A DNA stretch of 64,000 bases from Ustilago trichophora (GCA_900323505.1 OOIN01000047.1:186001-250000), one strand, 5' to 3'. Numbered from the stretch's first letter, positions 42,401 to 53,500 are shown. The notes: generated by a model from the letters alone, not told the origin. Numbers and translations are program-made.

Positions 42401-42679
42401 ATAATCATCTGCGTTGTTCAGACCCATGATCTTGGATTCTGCTGTATTTGACCAAGTTAGCACAGGCGGCGAAACGATGTCGAAACCGTCGGTGAGGCTG
42501 GCAAAACTGTCCTGTCGCGGGATGCCATCGTGCGTGGTCAAGCCAGCGTGTCCCTTGGGAGTGTTGTCATGTGAGTTGTTGAGCCATTCCGAGACGCTAT
42601 CGGAACAGACGAGATTGTTGTGAGAATTGTGACGACTGCCGAGCGATTTCCCAGTGGTCGCGACCACGCTACTCGCCAT
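39410..42679 (-). CDS. Large Gln/Ser-rich regulator-like protein with a VAPSGS motif (WetA-like?)
   Basis: A 1089-aa single-exon protein that looks mainly disordered. A helical basic segment, MTEEQRRRLVQLHQVHVAQQAARLG, lies near 407-431. Gln runs follow (around 540-580 and 690-770) with a possible Gln-rich coiled coil (RMRQLQQQQLQFLQMQNQ). Then come Ser/Pro/Lys stretches with repeated SPPRSP/SPAK motifs. Near residue 935 is the block FSFSQLSFVNYGMDDADEI with CSAVAPSGSYKVP close behind. That FVNY...VAPSGS pattern recalls the C-terminal motif of the conidiation regulator WetA in ascomycetes, from memory and not aligned. Several SP/TP sites, RSPRK motifs and an acidic patch (EDDDFDDDSS) suggest a phosphorylated nuclear regulator. 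It is preceded by an unusually long gene-poor region, which fits a regulated promoter. Confidence 0.8.
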   Translation of the reverse strand: MASSVVATTGKSLGSRHNSHNNLVCSDSVSEWLNNSHDNTPKGHAGLTTHDGIPRQDSFASLTDGFDIVSPPVLTWSNTAESKIMGLNNADDYLSNLAEHSIGKYQGALAKLEAQQTLTLTDGHLVDENTDLKTTFTETLHVDDFFNDTTSASSSPYTGTTIHLPGWNHGPEITGGLVDSDVDSPEGIWYGQTQNISLKSSRRGLNLPSFAIDVEHSDPTGSPGASNNIGFDTLNPSTSPNESEGSHLLLGAPTRTLRSCISAPLLQRDDPVLEAAGTQHLINDYLIDAGYPQERIPDHNALGLELGPQSSAVSSPAHDVAVAGNETALGKDGLPMSTELAGHSTVAQSSALFQRRAVQRDLSAPAPVAVPANVDGATAINDQTIEVAPGRTVTVNNPAESTIDPEKMTEEQRRRLVQLHQVHVAQQAARLGVYQDFVTPSQQFAGQEASERAAKAVQAALMYGMEGNSPRKLSVGSTGLPTPVTPQHPLQPGPSSMAGAAYQPHLQGYLPVQMQAYAGAGFDPRVPGMPLSADSASFAPSIQNQFSNLHLAQQQQQAPTQQHQFQQLQQQQQQGVFTPQFLHQHDTTLFAGQGNLGSQDLSGYTSVYPPPRHNSISGPSVGDRGGNMYGLTLNATGMVTASHMGADQMLLPPRRASHAVLRTSESSPSLASQIAANPMQLQNPFGQQQQQQQQHQQQQQVPTTLEPSKLMGAGETLMPPAASTPRSAPADASREHLAMQQTRMRQLQQQQLQFLQMQNQMVKQQQRTAATAKQAGPSGQITTRKVPSTLSAPLSPPRSPAKMKSTPHLRSPLGGMTTGLPPSPAKPMAPSLRKIASNRRINTASSSFVAGSSSTGSTSSSSSSSASGSGLKNKSSTIGSTGGFTLELTTSASPTRARTISHQSASSSRSNSSPGKSKSPTPSALASGSSGGGFSFSQLSFVNYGMDDADEICSAVAPSGSYKVPLRGFGNSSGEDDDFDDDSSVRTRTASNVTGITAMMGSDDDMESPGSTVGAIPGSPTKKVRKNSSRPNLLLSAGVGGSGASPLKSKRSMANLGGASGSRAWDLTRSPRKTKSTILSPVSSAGSGE

Positions 42680-45600
42680 AGTGACAGCGGAGCGAGGGAA
42701 GCCAGCGCAGCTTCCCTGTGAACAATCGTGCGTGTGGTAGAAAGGTGTCGGCTCAACTGCCTCTTTGTCACAGGAGCGAGGTTATGTACTGGTCGAAATC
42801 GACTCTTTGAGCGATGCTTTGTGCTGGCTGTCTCTGGGCGATTCTGAAGTGCAAAGGTCGAGCTGTTGGTGTTATGGTGAATGAAAGGGTATATGTTCAG
42901 GGTGAGGGGGGTAGAAAGAAGAAATTGGTGGTGGTGGTGGTGGTGTCGAAGGGAGTATCGCAGCGTGTAGGTGGAAATGGTATGAAGTGGGTTCGGCGAT
43001 GCCAAGAGGGGTTGAGGTGGAAAAGGAAGGTGTGGTTGAGGGATGAATGTCTCGCAGTCAAAGAGCGGGTCGCTGGTTGGGCGTTGCGGAACTGTCAAAA
43101 GTCAGCTTGGATGAGACAAGGCAAGTGTGGGAAGTGAGACTTGGTTGCAGCTGGACACCAGAAAGAAAAAGGGGAAAACATTCGACACTCGACATTCGAG
43201 GACAGAGGAGGGGGCAGAAGGGGATGTGGTGAAAACTGAACCGAAGGCAGAAGCGGAGTGGACTTTGACGAGATCAAAGTGGAGTTGCCAGGGATGATGG
43301 GAGGGAGAAGTTACAATTGAACGACGCCTCTGAGTGTATGCGGTGGCTGAGTTTTCCGACTTGGTTCGAGTCTACTTGGCAGGCTTTTGCTAAACTCAGA
43401 CGGAGCGGATGGCGGTTGGACCAGATATCGCCAGCCCCGTCAGTTGCATGAAGCTGCACAGCACTGACAGGAAGCAGGCAAGCTTGATGCAGTCTTTTTT
43501 ATTTTGAGAGTGACAGGGCTTGGCGAAACAACAGTCTAGCGCTACCCCGCCGGAGTGGGGACCTGTGTTGCAAGTAGCCTCTCAGTGAAGGTGCATCAGT
43601 TTGGACCCACGATGATCTGCGCTGTTCATGACAAAGCGATCGACAACGAGGAGGCAGGTCAGTCAGTCTTTTGAGTTTTTGCAAAACTTGGTCTGTCAGA
43701 TGGGAGTTCAAGAGGAAGTGCAGGAGGGGCATGACATACTGAACAGTTACACGAGGTCGGAATTGGATCAAGGCCCGGATTTGCCGTGCATGCTAGAGTT
43801 GAGCGCGCAGAGCTACGTTCTAACCCAACTGACACCGCACGACAAAGTGGTAGGAGAGCTGCGTCAACAGATGGAAAACAGCTTTAGGCGAGGCAAGATC
43901 GACAGTCTGTCAACCCGGAGGCTTGGATCCCTGAGCTCGCCTAAGCGAATACTGCCCACTATCCTTGTTGGCTGTCTATGCAAATCCTACAACACCCTGT
44001 CGGAGCATCGGTCCTTGAAATTTGTGCGGACAAAAAAAGAAAAGAAGAAAAGAAAAAAAAAAAAAAAAAAAAAAAAACTCGAAATAAAAACATCAAGCTA
44101 AACTTCATAATGTATCACCTTCTCCTCTTCATTGTCAGCCGCCTTCTGTGCAGTCAGCGCAACAATAGGGAATGTTTTTAGACGGAGACCCCTTTTCAGC
44201 TGGACGGATAAAGGCTGCTTCATACTTCCGCGACCACTCATCACTAACGACGTCTTCATCTACTCATGTGAGCGGGAGATGATACTTGCTCGTGATAGCC
44301 GCCATATCCCAACGGGAAGCGCGGTGCAAAGCGCTTGCAATTACAGCTCAGAACCGACAGCCAGTAACTAGCATTGCTACTCTTCCACCGGCTTGTATTA
44401 TCCGTGGCTTTTATAGTGGCAACTTTTTCTTGCTCCGACACAGGCCGCGAGAGAGGCTTGTCTGAAACGGTAGTGCCCCCTTATCTCTCTTGTCGGTGAT
44501 TGCACAAGCCCAAATATGACCTTCTCTGAAGACACAAGGGCTGCAAAGAGGTAAAGTAACAGCTTGATCAACTTTCGATCCTCATGATATTCCTAAGCTC
44601 AGCTCATCTCAGATCTCGCTTGCCCAGCAAGAGGGAAGGTAAGGTGAATTGGTCCCCGCTTCACTTCCATCTGTACTTTGCTCAGCCCCGTTGCTTCGGC
44701 TTCTCGTCGGGCAAGCAGAGAGGCGTTGTAAGGCTCACTTGCAAGTCTTATGACTTTTTTTGAAAGTCGTTGATGATACGATGCAATAGAGATTCTTCGA
44801 TATCCCGAATCAGGACCACACAAGCCCTCCTCGTGATCGTCAGCACTTGTGCCTCGGATGTGACCCAAAAGTACGGTTGCTCTTTCGACTTCCTGATCGA
44901 GCAGAAGGAGAAGTTTACAGCATAGTTGTTGGATTGAGGCACTTGAATCATTGCGTCAAACTCTGAGGGGGGAAGGATAGACTCGATGATGATGTGCAAG
45001 TGGGGCCAGACGCAGGTACTGTGAACGGAACGGGTCGTAACTTTGAGTGTGTCGGACGCATGTTTGCTTCTGCAGTAGCACGATAGAGTCAAAGTATGGG
45101 TGTATCATGCATTGTGTATCGTCTATCGTTTACAAGATGTAAAAACAAGTGACAGGGTCGAGCGAGGTAGCCCAAGCGGCATGCTTTTGAACGGGGTGGC
45201 ACCATTACCGAGTTCAATCCGACCGAAACTGACCTCTTCAAGCACAGAAAGAGGCTTGTTTTGCTGCACTGTACAGTACGTTGCAAAGCTGCACTGCACA
45301 CATCTTCAATATCCCCCTCTCTTTCAAGCCACGACCGTTGCTGCAATCCAAAGCCGCAGCGGAGCTCCAAACCTTCGTCAGCTCTGGCTCGCAGTTTTGT
45401 ACGCGGTGGAACGGACAGAACCGAGCAGGGCAGCACAAAGTTAAGGTCGAAGCGCGGAGTGTCAATGCATGATCTACTGTTTACTTTTGGTGGACTTGCA
45501 GTCATGATGGAGCTCAAGCACGGTGCGCAGGAAAGACAGAGGGAGAGAGGTGGTGTGGGGAGGCATGTCTCTGTCGTGGGTAAAAGCTACCATGATGGAC

Positions 45601-47102
45601 AGGACATGTCAGGTAGAAGTCAAACATATGCACCTCGGAGAGAAGATTTTGTATTTGTTACTACAAATCAAATTGTAGTCAAGGCCGAGTTTGACAGCTC
45701 CAATTTTGGAATAGAATTACGAACAAGGCATTTTGTTGGATTCCGCATCTAGCCTCCTTCTCCTTCTCCTTCTCCTTCTCCTTCTCCTTGCCTCTCTTGC
45801 TCTACCCCTGGTAGACCCCTTTCTTGTCTCAAAGGTTGAGGTATCGTGAGAAGGAATTTGCACCTCTGTGGGCTTTTTCTGATACTGCAGGGGTGGGCTT
45901 GGGCCTCACCCGGCATCTGATACAAACAGGTTCTTTCGAAATATGTCTGCGATCCTTTCTCCCTAACACTTTCGTTCTAAGCGAATGCCGGACCTTGCTT
46001 CCACGACAACCATAAACTATCACCCATCGCCGAGTGCAACCATATTCAACTTGGTGGCTTGAGAGTTCTAGAGCTTCTCCAGGCCAGTTCCATGCTGAGA
46101 TCTTCATTCGCCGTGTGAAGAGGCTTGCGTTTCAACCTTGATTTTGGTCTGCTTCTCTTTCCAATCTAGACCATCCCGAGCCTTTTTCGACATTATCGAC
46201 ATCCGTTCCGACAAGCTGTAGAGCTTATCTCTCAAGCTGCCGTGTCAAAGACTTTAGCAAAGAAACGTGCTGAAATGTTTGGCGAATCCAAACACGGGTT
46301 CGTCACAACACACAGAGCCCGTTAGACCTTTTTTTTTTCTGGCTATTTTGGGAAGGTATAGCCGCTGGTATCACCGGTGAATGGATGTACTGTATAGAAG
46401 CTTGCTTCCGTGGCGGTTATACCGTTCTCTCACCGCATTGCAAAGCATCGAATCATCGCACTTTCTTTTTCTTTGGCTCAGATGACCGACACGATCCGAA
46501 ACTTTCGATCTTGACTGTCAGGCTGTTCGACCGGCTCGATCCTGTCGCAAATGAATCGTAATTCAAGCCAAGAAGGATGGCGGAATATGCTTTGAGCTCA
46601 GCTGAAATTTTGCCGCGCAAAAGGCATGAACTTGTGCCAAAGAAGAAAGGAGGCGATGTGAAACGAAGCAAGTTCGATAGATTGGGCGTGTACAGTAGTC
46701 ATCTTGCCTAAAGTGGCATCAGATTAAGACCCCCTGTCTTGGACAGCCTACTTTGTCGCCGGTTGAAAATGTGGGCTGGTCAAGACGCAAATCGATCGGG
46801 AGGAAAAACGATCGAAATATGTTCAAAAAAATTCGAAATTTAGTGTCAGATCGAAAGGTGCTTTATCGAGATTGAAATAAAATGCGAAGGTGCACGATGC
46901 GCGAGTCGGCTCCGAAACAAATTCGAGACGATCACGCTTTAAGGTCACTCTCACACAGTTCCCTACAGTACACCTATCTCCGCCCTTTCCACCACTTCTT
47001 CTTGATCACGACGAGCACTTCTACACCTTTACTGTTCTCCAATCCCTCACAACCGACCGGATCTGATAATCAAACAGGTTTAATTCAAACGCAAGAGCAA
47101 AA
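42680..47102. other. 4.4-kb gene-poor region
   Basis: No protein family can be recognised on either strand. Present are CT/GGT-rich leader sequence near 42900-42950, an A-rich tract (about 44045-44077), (CTCCTT)6 at 45754-45789, a CAGTA palindrome at 45268-45280 and only short ORFs of the length expected by chance. A pair of overlapping minus-strand frames at 44599-45092 is discussed under findings. The right end (about 46900-47100) is the promoter and CT-rich leader of the complex I gene. Confidence 0.5.
45754..45789 (+). repeat. (CTCCTT)6 microsatellite
   Basis: Six perfect CTCCTT hexamers in gene-poor sequence. Confidence 0.95.
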
Positions 47103-47620
47103 ATGGCATCTCTTTTCTCTCCATTCCGCAGCACATACCGATACCTCGTACGTCACTTGAACCCCACAAACCACCAAACTTGCACTTCCAGCTTTTGGTC
47201 CGCGAGAGCAGCATAGATAGCACGGTAACGAAAACAAGAGGAAGACGAAAACTAACGAAAAATTATGTTGAATTGCTCTCGATCATGGCGATGTGATGGA
47301 AATGATTTTGGTGGTGGTGACGGGAAAACAGCAATATGCGGCACACGAGCATCCCGTAGTCTTCTTTTCTATCCTCATCGGTTCGGTTGGTCCCATTGCC
47401 GTAGTGACAGTACCTCCCATTCGCAAGGCATACGGTTGGAAACCTTCGGAGAAGGTCCCCACATCCTACCCTCGTAAGTCCCTCCCCACATCTCATATTC
47501 TAGCATGCCAAAGAGCAAACAAGAATGACTGACAAACACAATTTCCTTCTTGATTGTTTTGTTTGGGAAGTTCCGGCTCGCGCACGTCAAGAGATCACCG
47601 CGTACGACGACGAGGAGTAA
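47103..47620 (+). CDS. NADH:ubiquinone oxidoreductase 9.5 kDa subunit (three exons)
   Basis: Exons 47103-47147, 47332-47473 and 47571-47620 join in frame to 78 aa. Introns read GTACGT...AACAG (184 nt) and GTAAGT...GGAAG (97 nt). The product is MASLFSPFRSTYRYL followed by QYAAHEHPVVFFSILIGSVG, then PIAVVTVPPIRKAYGW, SYPLPARARQEITAYDDEE. This matches the fungal complex I 9.5 kDa accessory subunit (NI9M/NUO9.5 type): an N-terminal aromatic/basic stretch, one membrane span with the P-I/V-VVTVPP pattern, and a C-terminal SYPLP...YDDE tail. It would sit in the membrane arm of mitochondrial complex I. The gene is easily missed because its coding part is split into three very short exons. Confidence 0.85.
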
Positions 47621-48053
47621 TTCTCATCTCATTGTTCATAAGCACAGATACACTTTTTCTCTTTGGCAATCGCAACATTACATCATTCTTCCCTACTGCA
47701 CATTTGACTCGACGCCTGTTTTCTAAGAAGACCCTCTCAAACAGCATTTAAGGAGAAGAACTACATCAAGGACAAAGGACGAGAGAAAGAGAGAGAGAGA
47801 GAGATCTTGGCAAGCTGAGGCGACAAATCGGTCTGACGCCAGTGTAATTTTGCTCTTTAGACAACACTTCACCCTCGCCAACCAACTCACACACGCATCC
47901 ATCACCGCCAATTTCACAAACACACAAAGTACGAACCAAGCTGAGAGACCCTGGTTGGAAAAGAACAAAAAGTCCATGATTTTATAACAAAAGCAATTGC
48001 CAACAACTGGCAAAAAATCTAAGATACTAACTCTACTCCCTACCGACCTTTTC
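47621..48053. other. Convergent 3' intergenic region
   Basis: About 430 bases between converging genes, with a short GA run near 47788-47802. No gene is supported. Confidence 0.4.
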
Positions 48054-49439
48054 TTAGAGGTCAGCAGTTCTAACCAACCTCTTGTCCCAAGGACCCAAAT
48101 CACTTTTCCTACATCCCTTCTGTCCATCACACTCGCATGAACCACCTAGATTCTTTGGCCAATCTTTTTTATCGACATACTCCCAGATTCTCTCCTCGTA
48201 GTCGCCTCCTGCAATGTCGATTTTCTCAACCGTCGCGGTAGGTAACCAACCTTTAACCCAGCTCCAAATCGTACTAAACATGTAAGGCGCGTTGATGATC
48301 TGTACCCTCCCACTCAATTCGGGGAAATTGTTATCGAGGATGGATAAGAGTTGTTGAAGTTGACCCTTCATACTCCAAAATGTTCCCAAACCCAATCCGG
48401 CAAGATTGACAACCATGAAATTGTCATCTACCCATCGACCGCTCGAGACCGAACATGCTTCGTAGCGATGACGAACTGCCAGTTCGAGCGTTACAGCAAA
48501 GTTTTGAATCACCCGCTCTGGTGTAGTAACCTTGAAGACAGCGTTGCAGTCCATGTTGCCCAGATCTTGAATAAAGATGGGCCGACCCAACTTGTCGGTC
48601 TTGTGGAAATACATGCACCATCCATGACTCGCCACTTGGTCTCGTTCGGTGAACTCAAACTCTCTCACCAATCGATCCAGTCCGATCTCGGCCTTCCACG
48701 CCTCAGCCTTGAGGTACATGGTACGTGCGGCGGCGACGTTGAAGCTTCTAGCACGTAAGAAGCGCAACAGTTGGGTTTCTTGGTAACTCGGTGGTGATGC
48801 TTCGTCTGGGTTGGCAAGGGCTTTATCGGCACGTAGAAGATGGGTGAGTTCATGAAGTGCTTTGGCTTGGCTTTCGGTCAAGTTGCCAGGGTGGCCAGGG
48901 AGGGGGTTGGCGTTGGGAGAGAGGAGAACTTTCTGTAGAGGTGAATCGGTGTCGTTGATCTCTTCGGCGGTTTTGTGCGGTTGTTGTTGTTGAGCAGAAG
49001 AAGAGGAGTAAGAGGTGAAGACATCGTCGTCGCTCTTGCTCATACTGGCGCGCCGTGAGACGGGCGCCGAGGGTGGATGTAGCGATGATGGTCGGGATTG
49101 CTTGGGTGTGCTGGCTCCTGCCCCCTTGTGCAAGTTCAGCTTCTCGATTGAGGGACTGCCCTCTTGAACAGGGGTGGAAGATGTAGGAGGAGTAGAGCCG
49201 GCAGACAGGGATGCAGCAGCCGATTTACCAGCAGATCGAGTGAAGGATGCGAATCGTTTTCGAAGAGATAGAGGAGTAGTGGCGGTGGTGGTTGGGGTGG
49301 GGGTTAAAGTGTCCTTGTCAGGGGTAGCTGCAGGGCGTGTAGCAGTCCAGGTTGCGTTACGGTTGAATGGTGGGGTCACAGGTTCGCCCGAGGAGGCACC
49401 TGAAGAGGTAGAGGTTGACTCCATCGAGGGCGGCGGCAT
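48054..49439 (-). CDS. Sec14-type CRAL-TRIO lipid-transfer protein
   Basis: A 461-aa protein with a disordered Ser/Thr/Pro N-terminus (about 1-190). The CRAL-TRIO N region begins at about 215 (TQLLRFLRARSFNVAAARTMYLKAEAWKAEIG). The CRAL-TRIO domain follows: HKTDKLGRPIFIQDLGNMD, VVNLAGLGLGTFWSMKGQLQQLLSILDNNFPELSGRVQIINAPYMFSTIWSWVKGWL, VEKIDIAGGDYEERIWEYVDKKDWPKNLGGSCEC. The KNLGGSCEC end is the family hallmark. Such proteins exchange phosphatidylinositol and phosphatidylcholine between membranes and aid PI4P synthesis at the Golgi. The long N-terminal extension and the C-terminal Cys-rich GGSCECDGQKGCRKSDLGPW separate it from yeast Sec14 (304 aa); it may be a Sec14 homologue rather than Sec14 itself. 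Confidence 0.88.
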   Translation of the reverse strand: MPPPSMESTSTSSGASSGEPVTPPFNRNATWTATRPAATPDKDTLTPTPTTTATTPLSLRKRFASFTRSAGKSAAASLSAGSTPPTSSTPVQEGSPSIEKLNLHKGAGASTPKQSRPSSLHPPSAPVSRRASMSKSDDDVFTSYSSSSAQQQQPHKTAEEINDTDSPLQKVLLSPNANPLPGHPGNLTESQAKALHELTHLLRADKALANPDEASPPSYQETQLLRFLRARSFNVAAARTMYLKAEAWKAEIGLDRLVREFEFTERDQVASHGWCMYFHKTDKLGRPIFIQDLGNMDCNAVFKVTTPERVIQNFAVTLELAVRHRYEACSVSSGRWVDDNFMVVNLAGLGLGTFWSMKGQLQQLLSILDNNFPELSGRVQIINAPYMFSTIWSWVKGWLPTATVEKIDIAGGDYEERIWEYVDKKDWPKNLGGSCECDGQKGCRKSDLGPWDKRLVRTADL

Positions 49440-50512
49440 GGACAGCTAGCTTGTCTTAAGCTGTGGTTCGGGTCGATGGCTGACGTGTGATGGGCGGCGC
49501 GAGGCGATCTCAAAGGACGATATGTGATTTCCGGAAGGACGAGTGGTTGTACGTGGTTCAATTGGAAGAGCTAGCAGAATGGTAAATCTAGGTAGAGTCG
49601 CACGAGACGAATTGTGAAGGAACGTCGTTTGATGCTGCAACACAGCTCGAGAACGAGCGGTCTAAGAGAAGCAGCCGCTTCTGGAGTGTGTGTGCGTATG
49701 TGACAAGGTGGAGGTGAATCGCAACTAGCTCCTCCCTTTTTGACGTTTGACGAAGCAACAAGAAGCAACCGTTTGCTTGCTTGAATTTGAGACGAGTGCA
49801 ATGCAGTGTTGGTGCGTGTACGGAGGTGTACGAGAAGGAGTGATGACTGAAAGGTCGACAGACACTAATGAGTTGTGAAGTTGTGAGCAATGGAAATGGG
49901 AGAGAGTGCTCACTCACTCTTTCCTCTTGGGCATGCATAGACACAGAAAGAGAGAGAGAGGGGGCGGCCCAAGCGAGCGAGACCCCACCAGAACTCACGC
50001 GAGCAGTCATGGAATTACTCTACTCGGAACTATAAATTCCGCCCGCCCTTTAACCGCCAAAAGTGTCAGCATTATTCGCTCGTCAAATTCTTGGAAATTC
50101 CAGACAGACCCAATCATCGCGCCCTTTTTCTTCCTTTTTTTGTCGACATGACTGACCTCCACAACACCAACCGGCGGCGATTTGATCCCGCTGACACCGC
50201 CATCTTTGAGCTTTGCACTCGTTGGGTCTCAATCAAAATCTCGGACAATATTGCAAAAGTATCAAGCGAATCAAAACATTGACATTGACAGATCTTCTTC
50301 TAAAAAGTGTAAAACAGTTTGCATGGGATAAAGAGAGAGAGAGAGAGAACAAGAGGCACGTTTCCAGAGCAAAACCCAAACGGAGGACAGTCTCGATTCT
50401 GCCTCCCAAGGGTCATTTCTTCGACGCAACCTTCTCGACGAAATTGATACATAGATATTTTTAAGTGATAGCATAGTTTCGTAAGAGCAAGGAAAAGGGA
50501 AAGGGAGCTGGC
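49440..50512. other. Intergenic region of about 1.07 kb
   Basis: Leader and promoter of the Sec14-type gene plus the 3' flank of the pyrimidine gene. GA runs lie near 49950-49960 and 50332-50349. Only short chance ORFs are seen. Confidence 0.45.
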
Positions 50513-53500
50513 TTAGGCACGGTGGTGCAGAACCATAGCGAGAAGAGCCATGCGCAGGTACAAGCCATACTTGACCTGTCGCCACCAAGCCGCACGAGGA
50601 TCGTATTCCAGATCGTCGGCCAGCTCGTTGTTCTTTGGCAACGGGTGAAGAACAATCGTGGTAGGCTTGCACTTGGCCAAGGTCGCGTTGTCGACAATGT
50701 AGCTGTCCTTGACCGCCTCGTACGAAGCCACGTCGGGGAAGCGTTCCTTCTGAACCCGAGTGACATACAGCACATCGGTGCGGGCGAGAATGTCGTCAGA
50801 GAGGACGGTCGACTCGTACTGCTTGATACCTTTTCGTGCCACCGCCTGCTTGACGTCCTCGGGCATCTTGAGCGACTCGGGGCTGACATAGTTGACAGTA
50901 ACACCGTACAGGCAGAGCAGCTGAACCAAGCTGTGCACAGTGCGGCCGTACTTGAGGTCTCCCACCATCGTGATGGTAAGGCCGGCAACAGTACCCATCT
51001 CCTCTCGGATAGCAAACGTATCCAACAGAGCCTGGGTAGGATGTTCGATCGACGACTCACCACCCGAGATAACAGGCACGGGCGAGTGCTTGGCAGCAAG
51101 GTGAACGCTACCCGCCGTAGGGTGGCGCATCACAACCGCATCGGCATAGCAACCCAGAGTGCGAATCGTGTCCGCGATCGATTCACCCTTCTGTACCGAC
51201 GACTTCTCGGGCTGAACCTTGACCACCTGTCCACCAAGTCGAAGCATGGCAGCCTCGAACGAACAAGAGGTTCGCGTCGACTCCTCGTAGAAGAGCGTGG
51301 CGAGCACACGGCCGCGCAGCAGGTCTACAGAACCCTGGCGCTCGACCATGACGCGCATCTCGGTAGCCACTGAGAAGAGGGCGTGCAGGTCGTCACGCGT
51401 GAAGCTCTTAACCGACAGAATGTGGCGACGAGCAAAAGTGGGGTGGTAGAGAACCGATCCGATCGAAGTGGCGGCGGGGGCGACAGTGAGAGCGGTCGAC
51501 TCGTTGGCAAACGCAGCCATCAAGCTGCCGCTGCGAGGCTGGGCGGGCTCGCTGGCACCAAGAACGGGCGACTTGAGACCGAGCGAGAGCGCAGGAGGCG
51601 AAGTGGGAGCGTCCTGAGCCGAGATCACACCGGAACCAGTCGCGGCTCCAGCAGTGGCAGCAGAGAACGAAACTCGTCGGCCAGCCGACTTGGCCTGCTT
51701 GGCAACAGTGCCAACGTTGCTGACATTGCTACCCAGAGTAGCGTCCGACAGAACCTCGCCATCCACAAAGACGGTCTTGCCCTTGAGCGTGACACGGTTG
51801 ATCGAGCCTACAGTGGCGCGCGACTCGAGCGGCGACCAGTAGTCTCGGCGAACAAACGCAGTGGGTCGGTCAATCTCAATCTCAACCCGGGTGTTGGGCT
51901 GAGCCTGAACGCCAAAGATCTCCTTGGGCTTGGTGTACAACCTGAGGAGGATGTCGTCCAGCGTCAGACGGTGCTCGTTGACAGCGTCGAGGAGCAGGAG
52001 CAGAGTCTCCTCGATACCGGCCTGAGGAGCAGCGACCTCACCGATCTCCTTGGCAAGCTGGTAAGGAGTGCTACCGATCGAGAACATGTCAATGTCCTCG
52101 AGGTTCTCCCAGAGTGCCTTCTGGCCGTCCGACGAAGGCAGGCAGGTGGCCTGGGGGTACATCTCGGTGGTGAAGAAGAGCGCATAGACAGCAACGTCGC
52201 AGGTGACCTGGAGACCCTTGGCCTTGCTCAGGGCGATCAGCTGAATGTCGTCGCGCGAGAGCACGTTGGTGACGTGGATCGAGCGGTTGTTCAAGCTGGC
52301 GAGCAGCAGGACCGAAGCCAAGTCGGTGTTGCGGGCGTCGGTCACAATGGGGCGGTCTGCAGGCCACGACGCAAAGTGCGAAGCGATGGTAGCCGCCTTG
52401 CTGACATTGGAGCCTAGACCGTTGAACGAGATGAGCAGCGAGCGGGCGCTGTCAGCAAGCTCGTCGATCGACTCATGATTGTCGGCGGTGGCAGAGACAC
52501 CGAGCGAGACGTCGCAATGGGCACCACCAGCGATCTTACCCTCAGCAGTAGCAAGCGAGGCGGCATCCACAACGCTCGACGATACACCCACGGGCATCAC
52601 CTGAACAGTGGTGAAGCCACCAGCGATCGAAGCACGGGTGATGGCAGCGAGCTCATCGGCGCTGATCTTGCCGTCGGCGAGGTTGGGCACAAACGCATTG
52701 ACGTTGATCAAACCGGGCAAGGTGAAGGCGGTATGGCTGGTCTTGAAGTCGACAGGCGAAATGTCAAAGTTGGAGCCGGCCTTGCGGTGACGAGCGAGAG
52801 CCTCGACAAAGAGCTTGGCGTTCTTGACGTTGGTGATCAGCGGGATAGATCGGTCAATCGCCAATCGACGGGCACGGTAGCCCATCGAGGTGAACGACAC
52901 GGGTCGGCGGTACTTGTTCTTGCTTGGCAGCGAGATGAAGAGCGACGAGAGACCCTGGGTCAAGTGGGTGAGCAGCGAGTACGATGCCTTGGCGGTGTCC
53001 TCGAACTTGGACTCGTCGTCCTCGGGAAGAGCCTCGAGGTGGATGACAGGGATGCCCTGTTCCGAGTAGAAGTCGGCCGAACCAGACGAACCGTAGAGGG
53101 TGAAGCCGAGCTGGTGGAGGGTGCGCACCGAGGGCAGCAGCTCCTGCTTCTCGCTGTAAGAACCGATACTGAGCAGAACGTTCTTGGTAGGCAGGCGTAT
53201 ACCCGAGGCGATCATGGCCTTGAGGTAAGCCTCGTACTTGTTGCGACCGAAACAGGCCACCTCACCGGTGGAAGCCATCTCGACACCGAGGATGGGATCA
53301 GCGCCGGCGAGACGGCTGAAGGAGAACTGGGGAACCTTGACACCGACGTAGTCGCGGGGCAGATCCACCTTGGGGTAAGCCTCGACGGGGAGGTCGAGCA
53401 TGACGTCGGTAGCCATCTGGATGGCGTCGATACCAGTGACCTTGCTGACGAAGGGGAACGAACGGGCAGCTCGGACGTTGCACTCGATCACCTTGATGTC

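Noticed and set aside
43360..43385. GGTTCGAGTCT resembling a tRNA B box
   Set aside because: The flanking bases do not form a T stem and no cloverleaf is possible.
43628..44101. Plus-strand ORF of 157 aa ending in poly-lysine
   Set aside because: The lysines come from an A-rich tract; there is no recognisable motif and the length is expected by chance in a 4.4-kb gap.
45165..45240. Possible tRNA with GAGTTCAATCC resembling a B box
   Set aside because: The T stem does not pair and no acceptor or anticodon stem can be built.
49588..50010. Minus-strand ORF of 140 aa
   Set aside because: It lies in the leader of the Sec14-type gene; the composition is CT-derived Ser/Leu/His and no motif is seen.
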